A stretch of 64,000 bases of DNA from Paraburkholderia sp. NMBU_R16 (GCF_013282575.1 NZ_JAAAYE010000019.1:1-64000); one strand, 5' to 3'; shown: positions 9,538-19,361, numbered from the stretch's first letter. The notes: generated by a model from the letters alone, not told the origin. Numbers and translations: made by a program.

Positions 9538-9663
9538 GTGAAATATCTGTTGATTGTCGTGCTAAGCAGCCCGGTGCTGCTGGCCTATCATTTGAAGCCG
9601 GAAGAGATGCAGGAGGCGGCGCTGCAAGCGCCGCACTTCGTGCTGCATCGTCTCGCGCCTTGA
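9538..9663 (+). CDS. Possible small membrane/exported peptide (41 aa)
   Basis: A GTG-started frame of 41 codons, beginning VKYLLIVVLSSPVLLAYHLK, has a hydrophobic N-terminal helix and a short charged tail (PEEMQEAALQAPHFVLHRLAP). ACGAGG precedes the GTG at a workable distance. It could be a small membrane peptide. No homology can be claimed. The rest of 9434-9800 shows no other gene. Confidence 0.3.
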   Translation: MKYLLIVVLSSPVLLAYHLKPEEMQEAALQAPHFVLHRLAP

Positions 9664-9800
9664 TCGGCACACGCACGCCGTGAAAGCCACCGATGTTTGA
9701 CCGGATCGCCTGGACAGCGTCGTTCTCAGTATGATCTCGTGCATCACGCGATCAACACGCGCATCATCATTGACGATCCCGAACGACGCCAGGAGAGAGC

Positions 9801-11333
9801 ATGCCGAGCCGCACCCCGACAGCCATGTGGGCCCAGCAATTTCAACGGTCGTCGGGATCGAAGAAGAGCCTGCAGGATCAGATCCGTCAGATGCTCGTAG
9901 CCGCCATCCTCGATGGGCAGCTTGCGCCCGAGGTGGCATTGCCGTCGAGCCGCGAGCTGGCCGATCAGCTTGGCGTCGCACGCAACACCGTTGTACTCGC
10001 GTATCAGATGCTGGTCGAAGAAGGCTATCTGATCTCTCGCGAACGCAGCGGACATTTCGTCAACCCCGATATGCTGCACGGCTTGCCGCGTTTCGGCACG
10101 GCACCCGTGAATGCGTACGCCGCGAGCGACGACGAAGCGGTCGGTCGCCCGAACTGGCGGCAACGCATCGTTCATCCGCCGTCGAGCCAACGCAATATCG
10201 TCAAGCCTGCGAACTGGCAGCATTACGAATATCCCTTCATCTACGGGCAATTCGATCAATCGTTGTTTCCAACCAACGATTGGCGCGAATGCTGCATGAA
10301 GGCGCTGTCGATCATGGAGATTCGAAACTGGGCGCCCGATCTGATCGAACGCGACGACGAATCGCTGATCCAGCAAATTCGCACGCGCGTGCTGCCGCGG
10401 CGCGGCGTGTTCGCGGCGCCCGACGAAATCATCATTACCAATGGCTGTCAGCAGGCGTTGTATCTGATCGCCGATCTGCTCACCGGCAAAGACACGACGG
10501 TCGGCTTTGAAAATCCCGGCTATCCCGACGCGCGCAACATCTTCGAAAATCGCCACGCTCGCCTCGTCCCGCTCGGCATCGACGAGCACGGCATCGCGCC
10601 GGAAGCGCTCGACGAGTCACTCGCGCGCTGCGATTACGTCTATGTCACGCCGAGCCATCAGTGTCCGACGACAGCCACCATGCCGATCGAGCGGCGTCGA
10701 ACGCTACTGGCGATGGCGCAGCAGCATGACTTCGTGATCGTCGAAGACGACTACGAGAGCGAGAACACGTTCTCCGGCACGCCTCACCCCGCGCTGAAAA
10801 GTCTCGACACCGCCGATCGCGTGATCTATGTCGGCAGCCTTTCAAAGACGTTCGCACCGGGCCTGAGGCTGGGCTATGTCGTCGGCCCGCGGGAATTGAT
10901 ACGCGAATTGCGCGCGCTGCGGCGCCTGATGGTGAGGCATCCGGTGGGCTACGTGCAACGCGCATTCGCGACGTTTCTCGCACTGGGCCACCACGACGCG
11001 TTGTTACGGCGTCTCGCGCATGCATATCGGGAACGATCGCAGGCGCTGATGGCCGCGCTCGATGCACATCTGCCGCAACTGCGCTATGTGCCGATCACCG
11101 GCGGCGCTTCGTCGTGGGTCGAGGGACCCACATGGCTCGATGCCGAGCGCCTGGCCGCCGACGCGCAAGCCGTCGGCGTGCTCATCGAGCCAGGCAGCGT
11201 CTTCTTCATGAACGACGATACGGACGCACGTCGCCACTTCCGCATGGGCTTTTCCGCCATTGCGCTCGAACGGATCGAGCCCGGCGTCAGCGCGCTCGCG
11301 CAATGCGTGCGTGCCCAGCAACCGGCGGTTTGA
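9801..11333 (+). CDS. tauR: MocR-family (GntR/aminotransferase) regulator, probable TauR
   Basis: A 510-residue MocR-type regulator. A GntR winged helix is at about 20-88 (ALPSSRELADQLGVARNTVVLAYQML), joined to a fold-type I aminotransferase domain from about 150. In SLSKTFAPGLRLGYVVGP, Lys349 should bind PLP, and NPGYPDAR and EDDY are present. TauR of Rhodobacter capsulatus, the taurine activator of tpa and xsc, belongs to this family, and this gene borders a taurine/sulfonate island, so TauR is the best guess; PdxR or GabR relatives remain possible. GGAGAGAGC precedes the ATG. Its candidate DNA targets are the GGACCAG-N16-GGACCAG repeats at 19.6, 23.7 and 30.3 kb. Confidence 0.82.
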   Translation: MPSRTPTAMWAQQFQRSSGSKKSLQDQIRQMLVAAILDGQLAPEVALPSSRELADQLGVARNTVVLAYQMLVEEGYLISRERSGHFVNPDMLHGLPRFGTAPVNAYAASDDEAVGRPNWRQRIVHPPSSQRNIVKPANWQHYEYPFIYGQFDQSLFPTNDWRECCMKALSIMEIRNWAPDLIERDDESLIQQIRTRVLPRRGVFAAPDEIIITNGCQQALYLIADLLTGKDTTVGFENPGYPDARNIFENRHARLVPLGIDEHGIAPEALDESLARCDYVYVTPSHQCPTTATMPIERRRTLLAMAQQHDFVIVEDDYESENTFSGTPHPALKSLDTADRVIYVGSLSKTFAPGLRLGYVVGPRELIRELRALRRLMVRHPVGYVQRAFATFLALGHHDALLRRLAHAYRERSQALMAALDAHLPQLRYVPITGGASSWVEGPTWLDAERLAADAQAVGVLIEPGSVFFMNDDTDARRHFRMGFSAIALERIEPGVSALAQCVRAQQPAV

Positions 11334-11383
11334 GTTCGAGGGGGCCGTCGACACACCGCGTCGACGCCCGCGTCAATCCAACG

Positions 11384-12331
11384 TTACGACGCGCGCTGAT
11401 AGTAGATGTTCTGCGGGTGTCGTGCATCGGCGAAGAAGAACCAACGCTCGGCCACGAGCCCCGCATACTGGATCACGAACGCAGCGCCCAACGCAATGGC
11501 CGCGGCGAGCGATCGCGGCGCAAGCGCGCCCGCTCCCGTCAGCACGAACGGCACCGCGAACGCAGCGGCGATGAACACGACTTTGACGACGCGTAACGTG
11601 TCGACCGTTTGGCCGTGAAAGAACTCGCGCGTGTTGAATGCGCTCGCCGTGAAGCCGCGCGACTTTTGCTCGACCTTGCTGTTGCGGATGCCCGTTGCGC
11701 TTTGCACCGTCGACTTCGGCTTGAGCCGCGCGTTGCGCGCGAGCGACGCCAGGCGCGTGGCGCAGGCGGCGAAGGTCAGGACGCAGGCCCCGGAAGCAAG
11801 CGTGCCCACCAGCATCGGCGCCCACCAGGCCGCGCAAGCCGTGGCCAGCGTGCAGCCCGAGGCGCAGCCGAGCAGCGTAAAATTGACGAGCGTGAACGGG
11901 CTGGCCCATTCCTGCAGAAACCGCAAGCACGCATAGATCATCGCCGTGCAGACGAACAGGGCGAGGCTCGTCGTCGCGCCGCCCAGGCCGATGGCGAGCG
12001 TGCCGCCCCAACCTACCCAATGCGCGAAACCGTACGCCGACGCGAATATCAGAAACACAGGCAACGCGATGCATTCACGCGACAGCCACGACGTACGCCA
12101 CATCGCGACCGCGCGCCATGCACGCTCGGGATGCCCGAGGTGGAAGAACGATGCGAACAGCCCCAATACGCCGAGCACCACGGCGATCGCAGCGCCGACC
12201 ACGTAGAACGCCGAAGGCACGCTCGCGCCCGTGATGCGCGTGCTGGCTTCGATTGCCACGAGCGTGAGCATGAGCCCCTGCGCGGCTCCGCATAGCGTCG
12301 TGAGAAAGATGACCGAGAAAGCGGGCCTCAT
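11384..12331 (-). CDS. soeC: SoeC/DmsC-like membrane anchor of molybdoenzyme
   Basis: A 315-residue integral membrane protein of the DmsC anchor family (PF04976), with about eight hydrophobic helices. The motif FHLGHPERAWRAVAMWRTSW between helices 2 and 3 is typical of this family, including SoeC of sulfite dehydrogenases. It would anchor the A and B subunits on the cytoplasmic side and pass electrons from sulfite to quinone. It is last in soeA-soeB-soeC, 132 bp after soeB, with GGAG before the ATG. The sulfite role is inferred from the Xsc/taurine surroundings; by sequence alone DmsC is equally possible. Confidence 0.83.
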   Translation of the reverse strand: MRPAFSVIFLTTLCGAAQGLMLTLVAIEASTRITGASVPSAFYVVGAAIAVVLGVLGLFASFFHLGHPERAWRAVAMWRTSWLSRECIALPVFLIFASAYGFAHWVGWGGTLAIGLGGATTSLALFVCTAMIYACLRFLQEWASPFTLVNFTLLGCASGCTLATACAAWWAPMLVGTLASGACVLTFAACATRLASLARNARLKPKSTVQSATGIRNSKVEQKSRGFTASAFNTREFFHGQTVDTLRVVKVVFIAAAFAVPFVLTGAGALAPRSLAAAIALGAAFVIQYAGLVAERWFFFADARHPQNIYYQRAS

Positions 12332-12463
12332 AAGGTACTCCGTCGATATTGATGACTATTCGTTGATGAAGTTGCCGCCTGACGCTCCGATGACCAATCG
12401 CACGAAGGCGCGAAGGCGCGCGGCCGACATCGCAACCCTTGCTGCCGCGCGCCGATGCGCAAA

Positions 12464-13207
12464 TCAACGCTGAGCAGCCAACGCAGCCAGATCGATCTTG
12501 CCGCGTTCGAACTGCGCTTCGAGCGAAGCATCGCGCGATGCACCGTCACTCCCGCATCCACCGCTTGCGCAACCGCACGCGGATTCAGTCTTCACACGCG
12601 GCAGATAGTGGTTCGAGGGTTTCGTGTCCCATTCCGGCATCAATTGATAGCCGCCGCGTTCGCGAATTGCCTGCGACACCTCCGACTGCGGATCGTGAAT
12701 ATCGCCGAAGAGTCGCGCCGACGTGGGGCACGCCAACACGCAGGCCGGCTTGCGATCGCGCTCAGGCAGCGCCTCGTTGTCGATGCGGTCGGCGCAGAGC
12801 GTGCATTTGGTCATCTCCTTGCGCCCTTCGTCGAGTTCGCGCGCGCCATAAGGGCACGCCCACGCGCAGTACTTGCAGCCGATGCACTTGTCGTAATCGA
12901 CGAGCACGATGCCATCCGATTTGCGCTTGTAGCTCGCGCCGGTCGGACACACCGGGACGCAAGGCGGATCTTCGCAATGCAGGCACGACTTCGGAAAATG
13001 AATCGTGTCCGTCATCGGGAATACGCCCGCTTCGTAGGTCTGCACGCGGTTGAAAAACGTCCCTGACGGATCGTCGTCGTAAGGGCGCATGTCAGTGAGA
13101 CTGCCCGCCTCGCCCGACGTGTTCCACTCCTTGCAACTTGTCACGCACGCGTGACAACCCACACAGACATTGAGATCGATGACAAGGGCCATCTGAGTCA
13201 TAGTCAT
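12464..13207 (-). CDS. soeB: SoeB/DmsB-like four-cluster ferredoxin subunit
   Basis: A 247-residue electron-transfer subunit with four cysteine groups for [4Fe-4S] clusters: CVGCHACVTSC near the N terminus, CLHCEDPPCVPVCPTGA, CIGCKYCAWACPYGA, and CTLC joined with PACVLACPTSARLFGD. It has no signal peptide, consistent with the cytoplasmic Soe complex. Its ATG overlaps the soeA stop codon (ATGA), so translation is coupled. It should carry electrons from the molybdenum subunit to the membrane anchor. The C terminus has a short Cys/Gly-rich stretch (SACGCASGGCGSDG) of unknown use. Confidence 0.9.
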   Translation of the reverse strand: MTMTQMALVIDLNVCVGCHACVTSCKEWNTSGEAGSLTDMRPYDDDPSGTFFNRVQTYEAGVFPMTDTIHFPKSCLHCEDPPCVPVCPTGASYKRKSDGIVLVDYDKCIGCKYCAWACPYGARELDEGRKEMTKCTLCADRIDNEALPERDRKPACVLACPTSARLFGDIHDPQSEVSQAIRERGGYQLMPEWDTKPSNHYLPRVKTESACGCASGGCGSDGASRDASLEAQFERGKIDLAALAAQR

Positions 13208-16155
13208 TCCCCTTGTTTGAGCGTCGGGTCGGTCGGCGAGGCAGCCGTACCCGCGCGCCGCAATCGCGCGGCGAATTCGCCCTTGCCCGCGAAATACGCC
13301 TGCACGCGCTGAAAGACATTCGTCGAACCGGGCAGCGGCCGCATCGGTTCGAATTGCGGCAGCGTGGTGGCCGCATCGGCTTCGGCCCGATAGATCCGCA
13401 CCCGCACGTCGTACCAGCCCGCCTGCCCCGTGATCGGGTCGGAGTTCGACATCCGCTCGCCGGCGCGCATGTCGCCCGGCAGTTCATCGGTGATCACGTG
13501 GTTCAGCAGGAAGCCTCGCTGCGATTCGCCGGCATTGGCCGCCAGATTCCACGCGCCGGCCGCCTTGCCGATCGCGTTCCAGGTCCACACCGTGCCCGGT
13601 TCGACGGCCTCGCTGTAGCGCGCGCGGCAACGCACCTTGCCCCACGGCGATTCGACATAGATCCACCCGCCATCCTCGATCCCATCCTTGGCGGCCGTCA
13701 CCGGATTGACGAACAAATGGTTCTCGCCATGAATCTGCCGCAGCCAGGCATTCTGCGAATCCCACGAGTGATACATCGCCATCGGCCGCTGAGTGATGGC
13801 CGCGAGCGGGTAATGGTCGAGATCGGTCGCACCGTTTTCGAGCGGCGGGTACCAGAACGGCAGCGGATCGAAGTAACGTGCAATGCGCTCGCGCAGATGC
13901 TCGGGCGGTTGCCGCCCTTTCGTCTTGCCCTGCGCCGCAAGCCGGAACGTCTGCAGCGCCTCGGAATAAAGCTGGATGACGATCGGCACACCGTATTTGC
14001 GCATGCCGTTATCGACGGCCCATTGCATGTAGGGACCGTTGCAGTTGCGCATATATTGCAGTGATTCGGGCAACCGATGGTGATAGAAGCAGTTGTTCTT
14101 CGCATACTGCTCCCACTGTTTCGGATTCGGCTCCCCTGTGACAGCCTTCGTGCCGTCCTTGCCGCGCCAGCCGATCAAAAAGCCTGTGCCCGAATCGGGC
14201 GACGTTTGGAAGTTGACGACGAACTCGGGATAGTCGCGGAACTTGCGCTTACCGTCCGCCGTCGTGAACGCGGGAAACTTCAGGCGGCTCGCCAGTTCGA
14301 TCAAGACCTCCTGAAACGGCTTACATTCTCCCGTGGGCGGCACGACGGGCACCCGCACCGAATCCACTGGCCCGTCGAACTCGGAGATCGGGCGATCGAG
14401 CACCGACATCACATCGTGACGCTCGAGGTAGGTCGTGTCGGGCAAGATCAAATCGGCAAATGCGGTCATCTCCGATTCGAACGCGTCGCAAACAACGAGG
14501 AAGGGAATCTTGTACTCGCCGTCCTCGCGTTTATCGACGAGCATCTTGCGCGCCTGTCCCGGATTCATCGACGAATTCCACGCCATATTCGCCATGAAGA
14601 TCAGCAGCGTATCGATCGGATAAGGATCGCCGCGCCATGCGTTTGTGATGACCGAATGCATGAGCCCATGGACGGCGAGCGGATACTCCCACGAGAAGGC
14701 TTTATCGATGCGCGCGGGCGAGCCGTCCTCGTGCACGAACAGGTCGGCTGGCGCCGCAGGCCAGCCGAGCGGGCCTGTCGCAAGCGGCGTGTTGGGTTTG
14801 ATCGATGCCGGATCGCTCGGCGGCTTTGCCGACGGCGGTGCCGCACGGGGGTACGGCGCTTTGTGGCGAAAGCCACCGGGCCGATCGATCGTGCCGAGCA
14901 ACGACATCAAAACGGCCATCGCACGTATCGTCTGAAAGCCGTTCGAATGCGCCGCGAGTCCGCGCATCGCATGAAACGCGATCGGCGCACCTTCGACCGA
15001 CTCGTGCGTCATGCCCCATGAGTCGGTCCATTGCACGGGCATCACGATGCGCTGCTCGCGTGCGACTGTCGCCATCTCGCGGGCGATGCGCGAGATCGTC
15101 TCCGCGGCGATGCCGGTGATCGAAGCGGCCCATTGCGGCGTGCAGTGCGCCACCTGCTCGCGCAACAGCGTGAACGACGGCGCGACGGGGGTGCCGTCGT
15201 CAAGCGTATAGCGCCCGTCGAGCGCGGGCTGCGCGCCTTCCGTGTGGTGCAGCACCGCGCGGTTCGAGCGCGTGTCCCACCAGAGATGGTTCTGCGGATA
15301 GAGCGCATTGACTTCGGGTGCATCCGCGTCGCGCACGAACAGCCCGAACGTATCGCGGTCCTCGCGAAGATCGACGAGTTCGGCCGCATTCGTGAATCGC
15401 TCGACGAACGCCTCGTCGTACGCATTCTGCTCGATCAGTTCACGAATCAACGCCATGAACAATGCGCCGTCGGTACCGGGGCGAATGGCGATCCATTCGT
15501 CGGCGATCGCCGCATAACCGGTGCGCACGGGATTGATCGCGATGAAGCGCCCGCCTGCCCGTTTGAATTTCGACAAGGCGATCTTGAGCGGATTGGAGTG
15601 ATGGTCTTCAGCCGTTCCGATCATGAAGAACAACTTCGCATGATCGAGATCGGGGCCGCCGAACTCCCAAAACGACCCGCCGATCGTATAGATCATGCCG
15701 GCCGCCATATTGGCCGAGCAAAAACCCCCATGCGCCGCATAGTTCGGCGTGCCGAACTGCTTCGCGAACAGGCCCGTCAACGCCTGCATCTGATCGCGGC
15801 CCGTGAACAGCGCGAATTTCTTCGGATCGGTCGCCCGCAAATGCGCAAGCCGCTTTTCGAGCAGGTCGAACGCGACATCCCACGAGATCGGCTCGAATCG
15901 GGCCTCGCCGCGCTCGGTGCCGGCCTGGCGCAACAGCGGCCGGGTCAGTCGCGCAGGCGAATACTGCTTCATGATGCCCGACGAGCCTTTTGCGCAAATG
16001 ACGCCCTGATTCAACGGATGCTCGGGGTTGCCGTCGATGTAACGCACTTCACCATCGCGCATATGCACGCGAATGCCGCAGCGGCAGGCGCACATATAAC
16101 AGGTGGTCGTCTTGATCTCGAGTTTCTCGTTCTGCGTGCGGGCGTGATGGTCCAT
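13204..16155 (-). CDS. soeA: Molybdopterin oxidoreductase, probable sulfite dehydrogenase subunit SoeA
   Basis: A 983-residue molybdopterin-guanine-dinucleotide enzyme of the DMSO reductase family. The N terminus has the [4Fe-4S] motif Cys19-x2-Cys22-x3-Cys26 with Cys54, and a GGFCSAN segment offers a possible Cys ligand to Mo. There is no Tat signal, unlike periplasmic DmsA or TorA; cytoplasmic location is known for SoeA of Allochromatium and of sulfonate-degrading roseobacters. Its length, the following SoeB and SoeC genes, and the nearby xsc make sulfite oxidation (sulfite + H2O to sulfate + 2 e-) the most likely role, removing sulfite released by Xsc. GAGGAAG precedes the ATG. Assimilatory nitrate reductase- or DmsA-like functions are less likely alternatives. 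Confidence 0.87.
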   Translation of the reverse strand: MDHHARTQNEKLEIKTTTCYMCACRCGIRVHMRDGEVRYIDGNPEHPLNQGVICAKGSSGIMKQYSPARLTRPLLRQAGTERGEARFEPISWDVAFDLLEKRLAHLRATDPKKFALFTGRDQMQALTGLFAKQFGTPNYAAHGGFCSANMAAGMIYTIGGSFWEFGGPDLDHAKLFFMIGTAEDHHSNPLKIALSKFKRAGGRFIAINPVRTGYAAIADEWIAIRPGTDGALFMALIRELIEQNAYDEAFVERFTNAAELVDLREDRDTFGLFVRDADAPEVNALYPQNHLWWDTRSNRAVLHHTEGAQPALDGRYTLDDGTPVAPSFTLLREQVAHCTPQWAASITGIAAETISRIAREMATVAREQRIVMPVQWTDSWGMTHESVEGAPIAFHAMRGLAAHSNGFQTIRAMAVLMSLLGTIDRPGGFRHKAPYPRAAPPSAKPPSDPASIKPNTPLATGPLGWPAAPADLFVHEDGSPARIDKAFSWEYPLAVHGLMHSVITNAWRGDPYPIDTLLIFMANMAWNSSMNPGQARKMLVDKREDGEYKIPFLVVCDAFESEMTAFADLILPDTTYLERHDVMSVLDRPISEFDGPVDSVRVPVVPPTGECKPFQEVLIELASRLKFPAFTTADGKRKFRDYPEFVVNFQTSPDSGTGFLIGWRGKDGTKAVTGEPNPKQWEQYAKNNCFYHHRLPESLQYMRNCNGPYMQWAVDNGMRKYGVPIVIQLYSEALQTFRLAAQGKTKGRQPPEHLRERIARYFDPLPFWYPPLENGATDLDHYPLAAITQRPMAMYHSWDSQNAWLRQIHGENHLFVNPVTAAKDGIEDGGWIYVESPWGKVRCRARYSEAVEPGTVWTWNAIGKAAGAWNLAANAGESQRGFLLNHVITDELPGDMRAGERMSNSDPITGQAGWYDVRVRIYRAEADAATTLPQFEPMRPLPGSTNVFQRVQAYFAGKGEFAARLRRAGTAASPTDPTLKQGE

Positions 16156-16270
16156 CGTGCTTCCTCGTTCGCGGCTGGCGGCGCCCCAACCTCGACGCGC
16201 ATGCGCCGCCCGTTGAAGTCTCTATGGTATGAGGCGGCGCCGTTCCCTAAAAATCGTATTCGATGACCGA

Positions 16271-16293
16271 AACTATCGGCTGCAGCGATAGTT
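16271..16293 (-). terminator. Hairpin at the end of the permease gene
   Basis: AACTATCG and CGATAGTT form a perfect 8-bp stem around a 7-base loop, starting at the permease stop codon. A weak T-rich tail (AGTTTC) follows on the minus strand, so it may terminate the permease transcript before soeA. Confidence 0.45.
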
Positions 16294-17720
16294 CAACGCG
16301 GCGGATAGGAGACGAGTTCGTGTTCGTCGACGACCCGCGCACGGCGACGGCCGATGAACAGCGTATAAGCGGCCAGCAGCAATCCGAGGCTCGCGACGCC
16401 AAGCCAGAGCGGCTTACGCTGGTCGGGGATGAACGCCATGGCAACCAGAATGCCGATCATGCCGGCGATCGAAAGCCACGTCAGATACGGGAAGCCCCAC
16501 ATCTTGACGCGCAGATTGTTGGCGGCCTTGGGGTCGAGACGGCTGCGCAGCCGCAATTGCGAGAATGCGATCAGCACATAAACGAAGATGGCCACTGTGC
16601 CGTACGAATTGACGAGGAATGCGAACACCGTATCGGGCGATATATACGACATCACCACCGATACATACCCGAACAGCGTGCCGAGCAGGATGGCACGCAC
16701 CGGCACGCCGCGTTTATTGACCTTGGCGAGCGAGGCCGGCGCATCGCCGTTGCGCGTCAATGCGAACAGCATGCGCGATGCTGCATAAAGGCCGGAGTTC
16801 AGCGCAGACAATACGGCCGTCAAAACGATTGCATTCATGATGTGCGCTGCAGCAGGCAGGCCCATGACCTGCAATGCGCTGACATACGGTGTCGCCATCC
16901 GCGTCGAATTCCACGGCACGAGCGCTACGACGAGCGCCACCGACCCGACATAAAAGACGAGTACGCGCGTGATCACCGAGTTGGTCGCTTTCGCCACGGC
17001 ACGGGCGGGCTCGTGCGCCTCGGCAGCCGCGATCGTCACGATTTCCGCGCCGAAGTAGAAGCCGGTCGCGGCCACCGCACCGCTCAATACAGGGCCGATG
17101 CCGAGCGGCATGAAGCCGCCATGCCCGAGCAACGTCGGCAACACGGCGCTCGTGTGCAACGCAGCAGGCCAGAGGCCGAGCACGTAGAGACCGCCGAGGA
17201 ACAGAAACACGATAATGGCGCCGACCTTGATCGACGCGAACCAGAACTCGAATTCCCCGTAGCTCGCGACCGATATCAGGTTGGTCGCGGTGAGCACGAC
17301 CAACAGCACGAGACTGATGAGCCACGCCGGCACATCCGGTAGCCAGAACTGTACGAGCTTGGCCCCGGCCACCGCTTCCAGCGCTACGACGATGACCCAG
17401 AAGTACCAATACATCCAGCCCGTCACAAATCCTGCGAGCCGGCCGGGACCGCGCCGACTGGTAAATGCAAGGCGTGCGTACTCGTAAAACGAACCCACGG
17501 CTGGCATCGCACATGCCATTTCGCCCAGCATTCGCATGACGAGCACCACGAGCGCGCCGGTGATCAGGAATGACAGGATCGCAGCGGGGCCCGTCTGCTG
17601 AATCACGACGCCGCTGCCCACGAAGAGCCCCGCGCCTATCACGCCGCCAAGCGCGATCATCGTCATATGACGTTGCTTGAGCCCACATTTCAGATTGCTT
17701 CCGTCCATCGAAGGTTGCAT
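16293..17720 (-). CDS. Amino acid permease (APC superfamily, GabP/AAT type)
   Basis: A 475-residue inner-membrane permease with about 12 helices. The family opening KCGLKQRHMTMIALGGVIGAGLF is at residues 10-32 and GEMACAMPAVGSFYEYAR in helix 3. The nearest families carry GABA, alanine, proline or aromatic amino acids by proton symport. Placement between soeA and the TauY-like flavoprotein, on the same strand, suggests uptake of taurine or another amino compound used with the pathway, but substrate is not evident from sequence. The start at 17720 has GGAGAAGAC immediately upstream; the longer frame to 17810 lacks this. Confidence 0.88.
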   Translation of the reverse strand: MQPSMDGSNLKCGLKQRHMTMIALGGVIGAGLFVGSGVVIQQTGPAAILSFLITGALVVLVMRMLGEMACAMPAVGSFYEYARLAFTSRRGPGRLAGFVTGWMYWYFWVIVVALEAVAGAKLVQFWLPDVPAWLISLVLLVVLTATNLISVASYGEFEFWFASIKVGAIIVFLFLGGLYVLGLWPAALHTSAVLPTLLGHGGFMPLGIGPVLSGAVAATGFYFGAEIVTIAAAEAHEPARAVAKATNSVITRVLVFYVGSVALVVALVPWNSTRMATPYVSALQVMGLPAAAHIMNAIVLTAVLSALNSGLYAASRMLFALTRNGDAPASLAKVNKRGVPVRAILLGTLFGYVSVVMSYISPDTVFAFLVNSYGTVAIFVYVLIAFSQLRLRSRLDPKAANNLRVKMWGFPYLTWLSIAGMIGILVAMAFIPDQRKPLWLGVASLGLLLAAYTLFIGRRRARVVDEHELVSYPPR

Positions 17721-17883
17721 GTCTTCTCCATATCGTATTGATTTGAACCCGGCCCATGCGAAGGCGGCGGATCGCGATGGCAGCGCGATCGATGATAGGC
17801 GCGCAGGCACACTTGTTCATGCCATGCATGCCGCCGCATGGATTGGTCTACGAGCTTGTTGGTAGTGTGATTCGTGTCGGCAC

Positions 17884-17908
17884 GCCCGGCTTTTTTCATT
17901 CGCCGGGC
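17884..17908. terminator. GC-rich hairpin between FAD oxidoreductase and permease genes
   Basis: GCCCGGC and GCCGGGC form a 7-bp stem around an 11-base loop containing a T6 run. It lies just after the flavoprotein stop codon on the minus strand. There is no U-tract after the stem, so it is only a possible terminator or 3'-end stabiliser. Confidence 0.35.
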
Positions 17909-17945
17909 GCGCGCAAGGGAGTGGGCGCGCAACCGCGCACCGGGT

Positions 17946-19361
17946 TCAGGGCCGTTCGTCGCGCCTGAAGTACTGGGCATACAACATCCGTTGCCCGAGC
18001 CGGCGAAATGGTGCGAACAGGTGCCCAGGCAGCGGGCTCGTAAAGATCGGCAGCGTCAGATGCGCGCCTCTGCCCGCGATGCGTTCCGCGAGTCGGCGTC
18101 CGGCCTGCTGTGAGTACGACACGCCGTTGCCGCCGTATCCGAGCGCGTAATACACCGACTGCTTAGGATCGGGCTGACAGATGCGCGGCATCATGTCGTG
18201 GCTCACATCCACCCACCCCCACCACGAGTAATCGATGTCGACCCCGCGCAGCGCCGGAAACTTGCGGGCCATCCCTTCCTTGAGCAGATCCAGATGACGC
18301 GGGTTGGGCGCGTCGTGACCGGTAATTGCGCTGCGACTGCCGATCTGCAGGCGGCGGTCGGGCAGAAAGCGATAGTAAAAGCGCAGCGTACGCGTATCGG
18401 TCAACACCTGCGTCGTGCGGAAGTTGCACGCAGCGATCTCTGCGTCCGTCAGCACCCGCGTGACCATCGAATTCGACAGGATCGGCATCACCTTGCTGCG
18501 CAGCGACGGATGCAACGTCTGCGCCGTATAGGCGCCTGTCGCGATGCCTACCGAGCGGGCGCGAACGATGCCGCCCGGCGTATGCAGATGATGCACGCCG
18601 CCAATCGTCTCCCAACCGATCACGGGGCTGCTCGTATGGACCTTCGCCCCCGCCGCCCGTGCAAGCCGCAGGTAGCCGAATGCGAGCTTGAGCGCATGAA
18701 TGCCGATGCCTTCGGGCTCGTGCAGCGCGCCGGCCGCCTCGTGATCGTCGAGAAACTCACGCCGAAACGTCTTGGCGCTGATCAGCTCCGAGGGATAGCC
18801 GAATACGTCCTTCCATACTTTCGCTTCGGCTGCGAGCTGTTCCATGATCCGCGGACGGTGCGCGATCAGGAAGTGGCCGCCCGGTTGCGGATCGCAATCG
18901 ATCTCGTCGAGGAACGACTTGAAGTGGTTGAAGCCTTCGAGGATTTCCTCGTGCATCTTTAACGCGACATCCTTGCCCCAGCGCTCGATCCACTGCGAGC
19001 GCGACAGCCGTCCCGATGCGTTTTGCGCCTGGCCGCCGTTGCGGCTGCTGCAGCCCCAACTCGTCTTGTTCGCTTCGAGCACGACCGCTTTGATGCCGTG
19101 CTCGCGTGCGAGGCAAAGCGCCGTCGCAAGCCCCGTGTAGCCGCCGCCGATGATCGCCACGTCGACGTCGATATCGCGCGTGATCGGGCCGTCGTCGGCC
19201 GGTGCCGGGCCGGCTGTCGCCACCCAGTACGTCGGCGCATAGTCCTTGCCGTGACCGGGACCCGGCGAGACGAGTGGATCGTACGTCGGATCGTAGCGTC
19301 GATCCGTCGTCGTCTGCCCGGCAAAGCCGCCCGCCGTCCGTTCGACTGAGCTGTATTCCAT
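17946..19361 (-). CDS. FAD-dependent amine oxidoreductase, TauY-like
   Basis: A 471-residue flavoprotein of the DAO family (PuuB/TauY-like). The dinucleotide-binding motif IIGGGYTGLATAL sits at about 70-82, after a long N-terminal extension. SSRNGGQ follows the first lobe, and YALGYGGNGVSYSQQAGRRLAE near the C terminus closes the FAD site. In sulfonate clusters, TauY is the large subunit of taurine dehydrogenase, which deaminates taurine to sulfoacetaldehyde. No TauX-like small subunit and no Tpa aminotransferase are in the window, so this gene is the only candidate for that step; gamma-glutamylputrescine oxidase-like activity is the main alternative. AGGAG precedes the ATG. A 23-bp-spaced direct repeat (19603-19632) lies upstream. 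Confidence 0.82.
   Translation of the reverse strand: MEYSSVERTAGGFAGQTTTDRRYDPTYDPLVSPGPGHGKDYAPTYWVATAGPAPADDGPITRDIDVDVAIIGGGYTGLATALCLAREHGIKAVVLEANKTSWGCSSRNGGQAQNASGRLSRSQWIERWGKDVALKMHEEILEGFNHFKSFLDEIDCDPQPGGHFLIAHRPRIMEQLAAEAKVWKDVFGYPSELISAKTFRREFLDDHEAAGALHEPEGIGIHALKLAFGYLRLARAAGAKVHTSSPVIGWETIGGVHHLHTPGGIVRARSVGIATGAYTAQTLHPSLRSKVMPILSNSMVTRVLTDAEIAACNFRTTQVLTDTRTLRFYYRFLPDRRLQIGSRSAITGHDAPNPRHLDLLKEGMARKFPALRGVDIDYSWWGWVDVSHDMMPRICQPDPKQSVYYALGYGGNGVSYSQQAGRRLAERIAGRGAHLTLPIFTSPLPGHLFAPFRRLGQRMLYAQYFRRDERP

Noticed and set aside
13204-16155. DMSO or TMAO reductase as the role of the molybdoenzyme
   Set aside because: No Tat signal is present, and the xsc/taurine neighbourhood favours the cytoplasmic sulfite dehydrogenase SoeA; not fully excluded.
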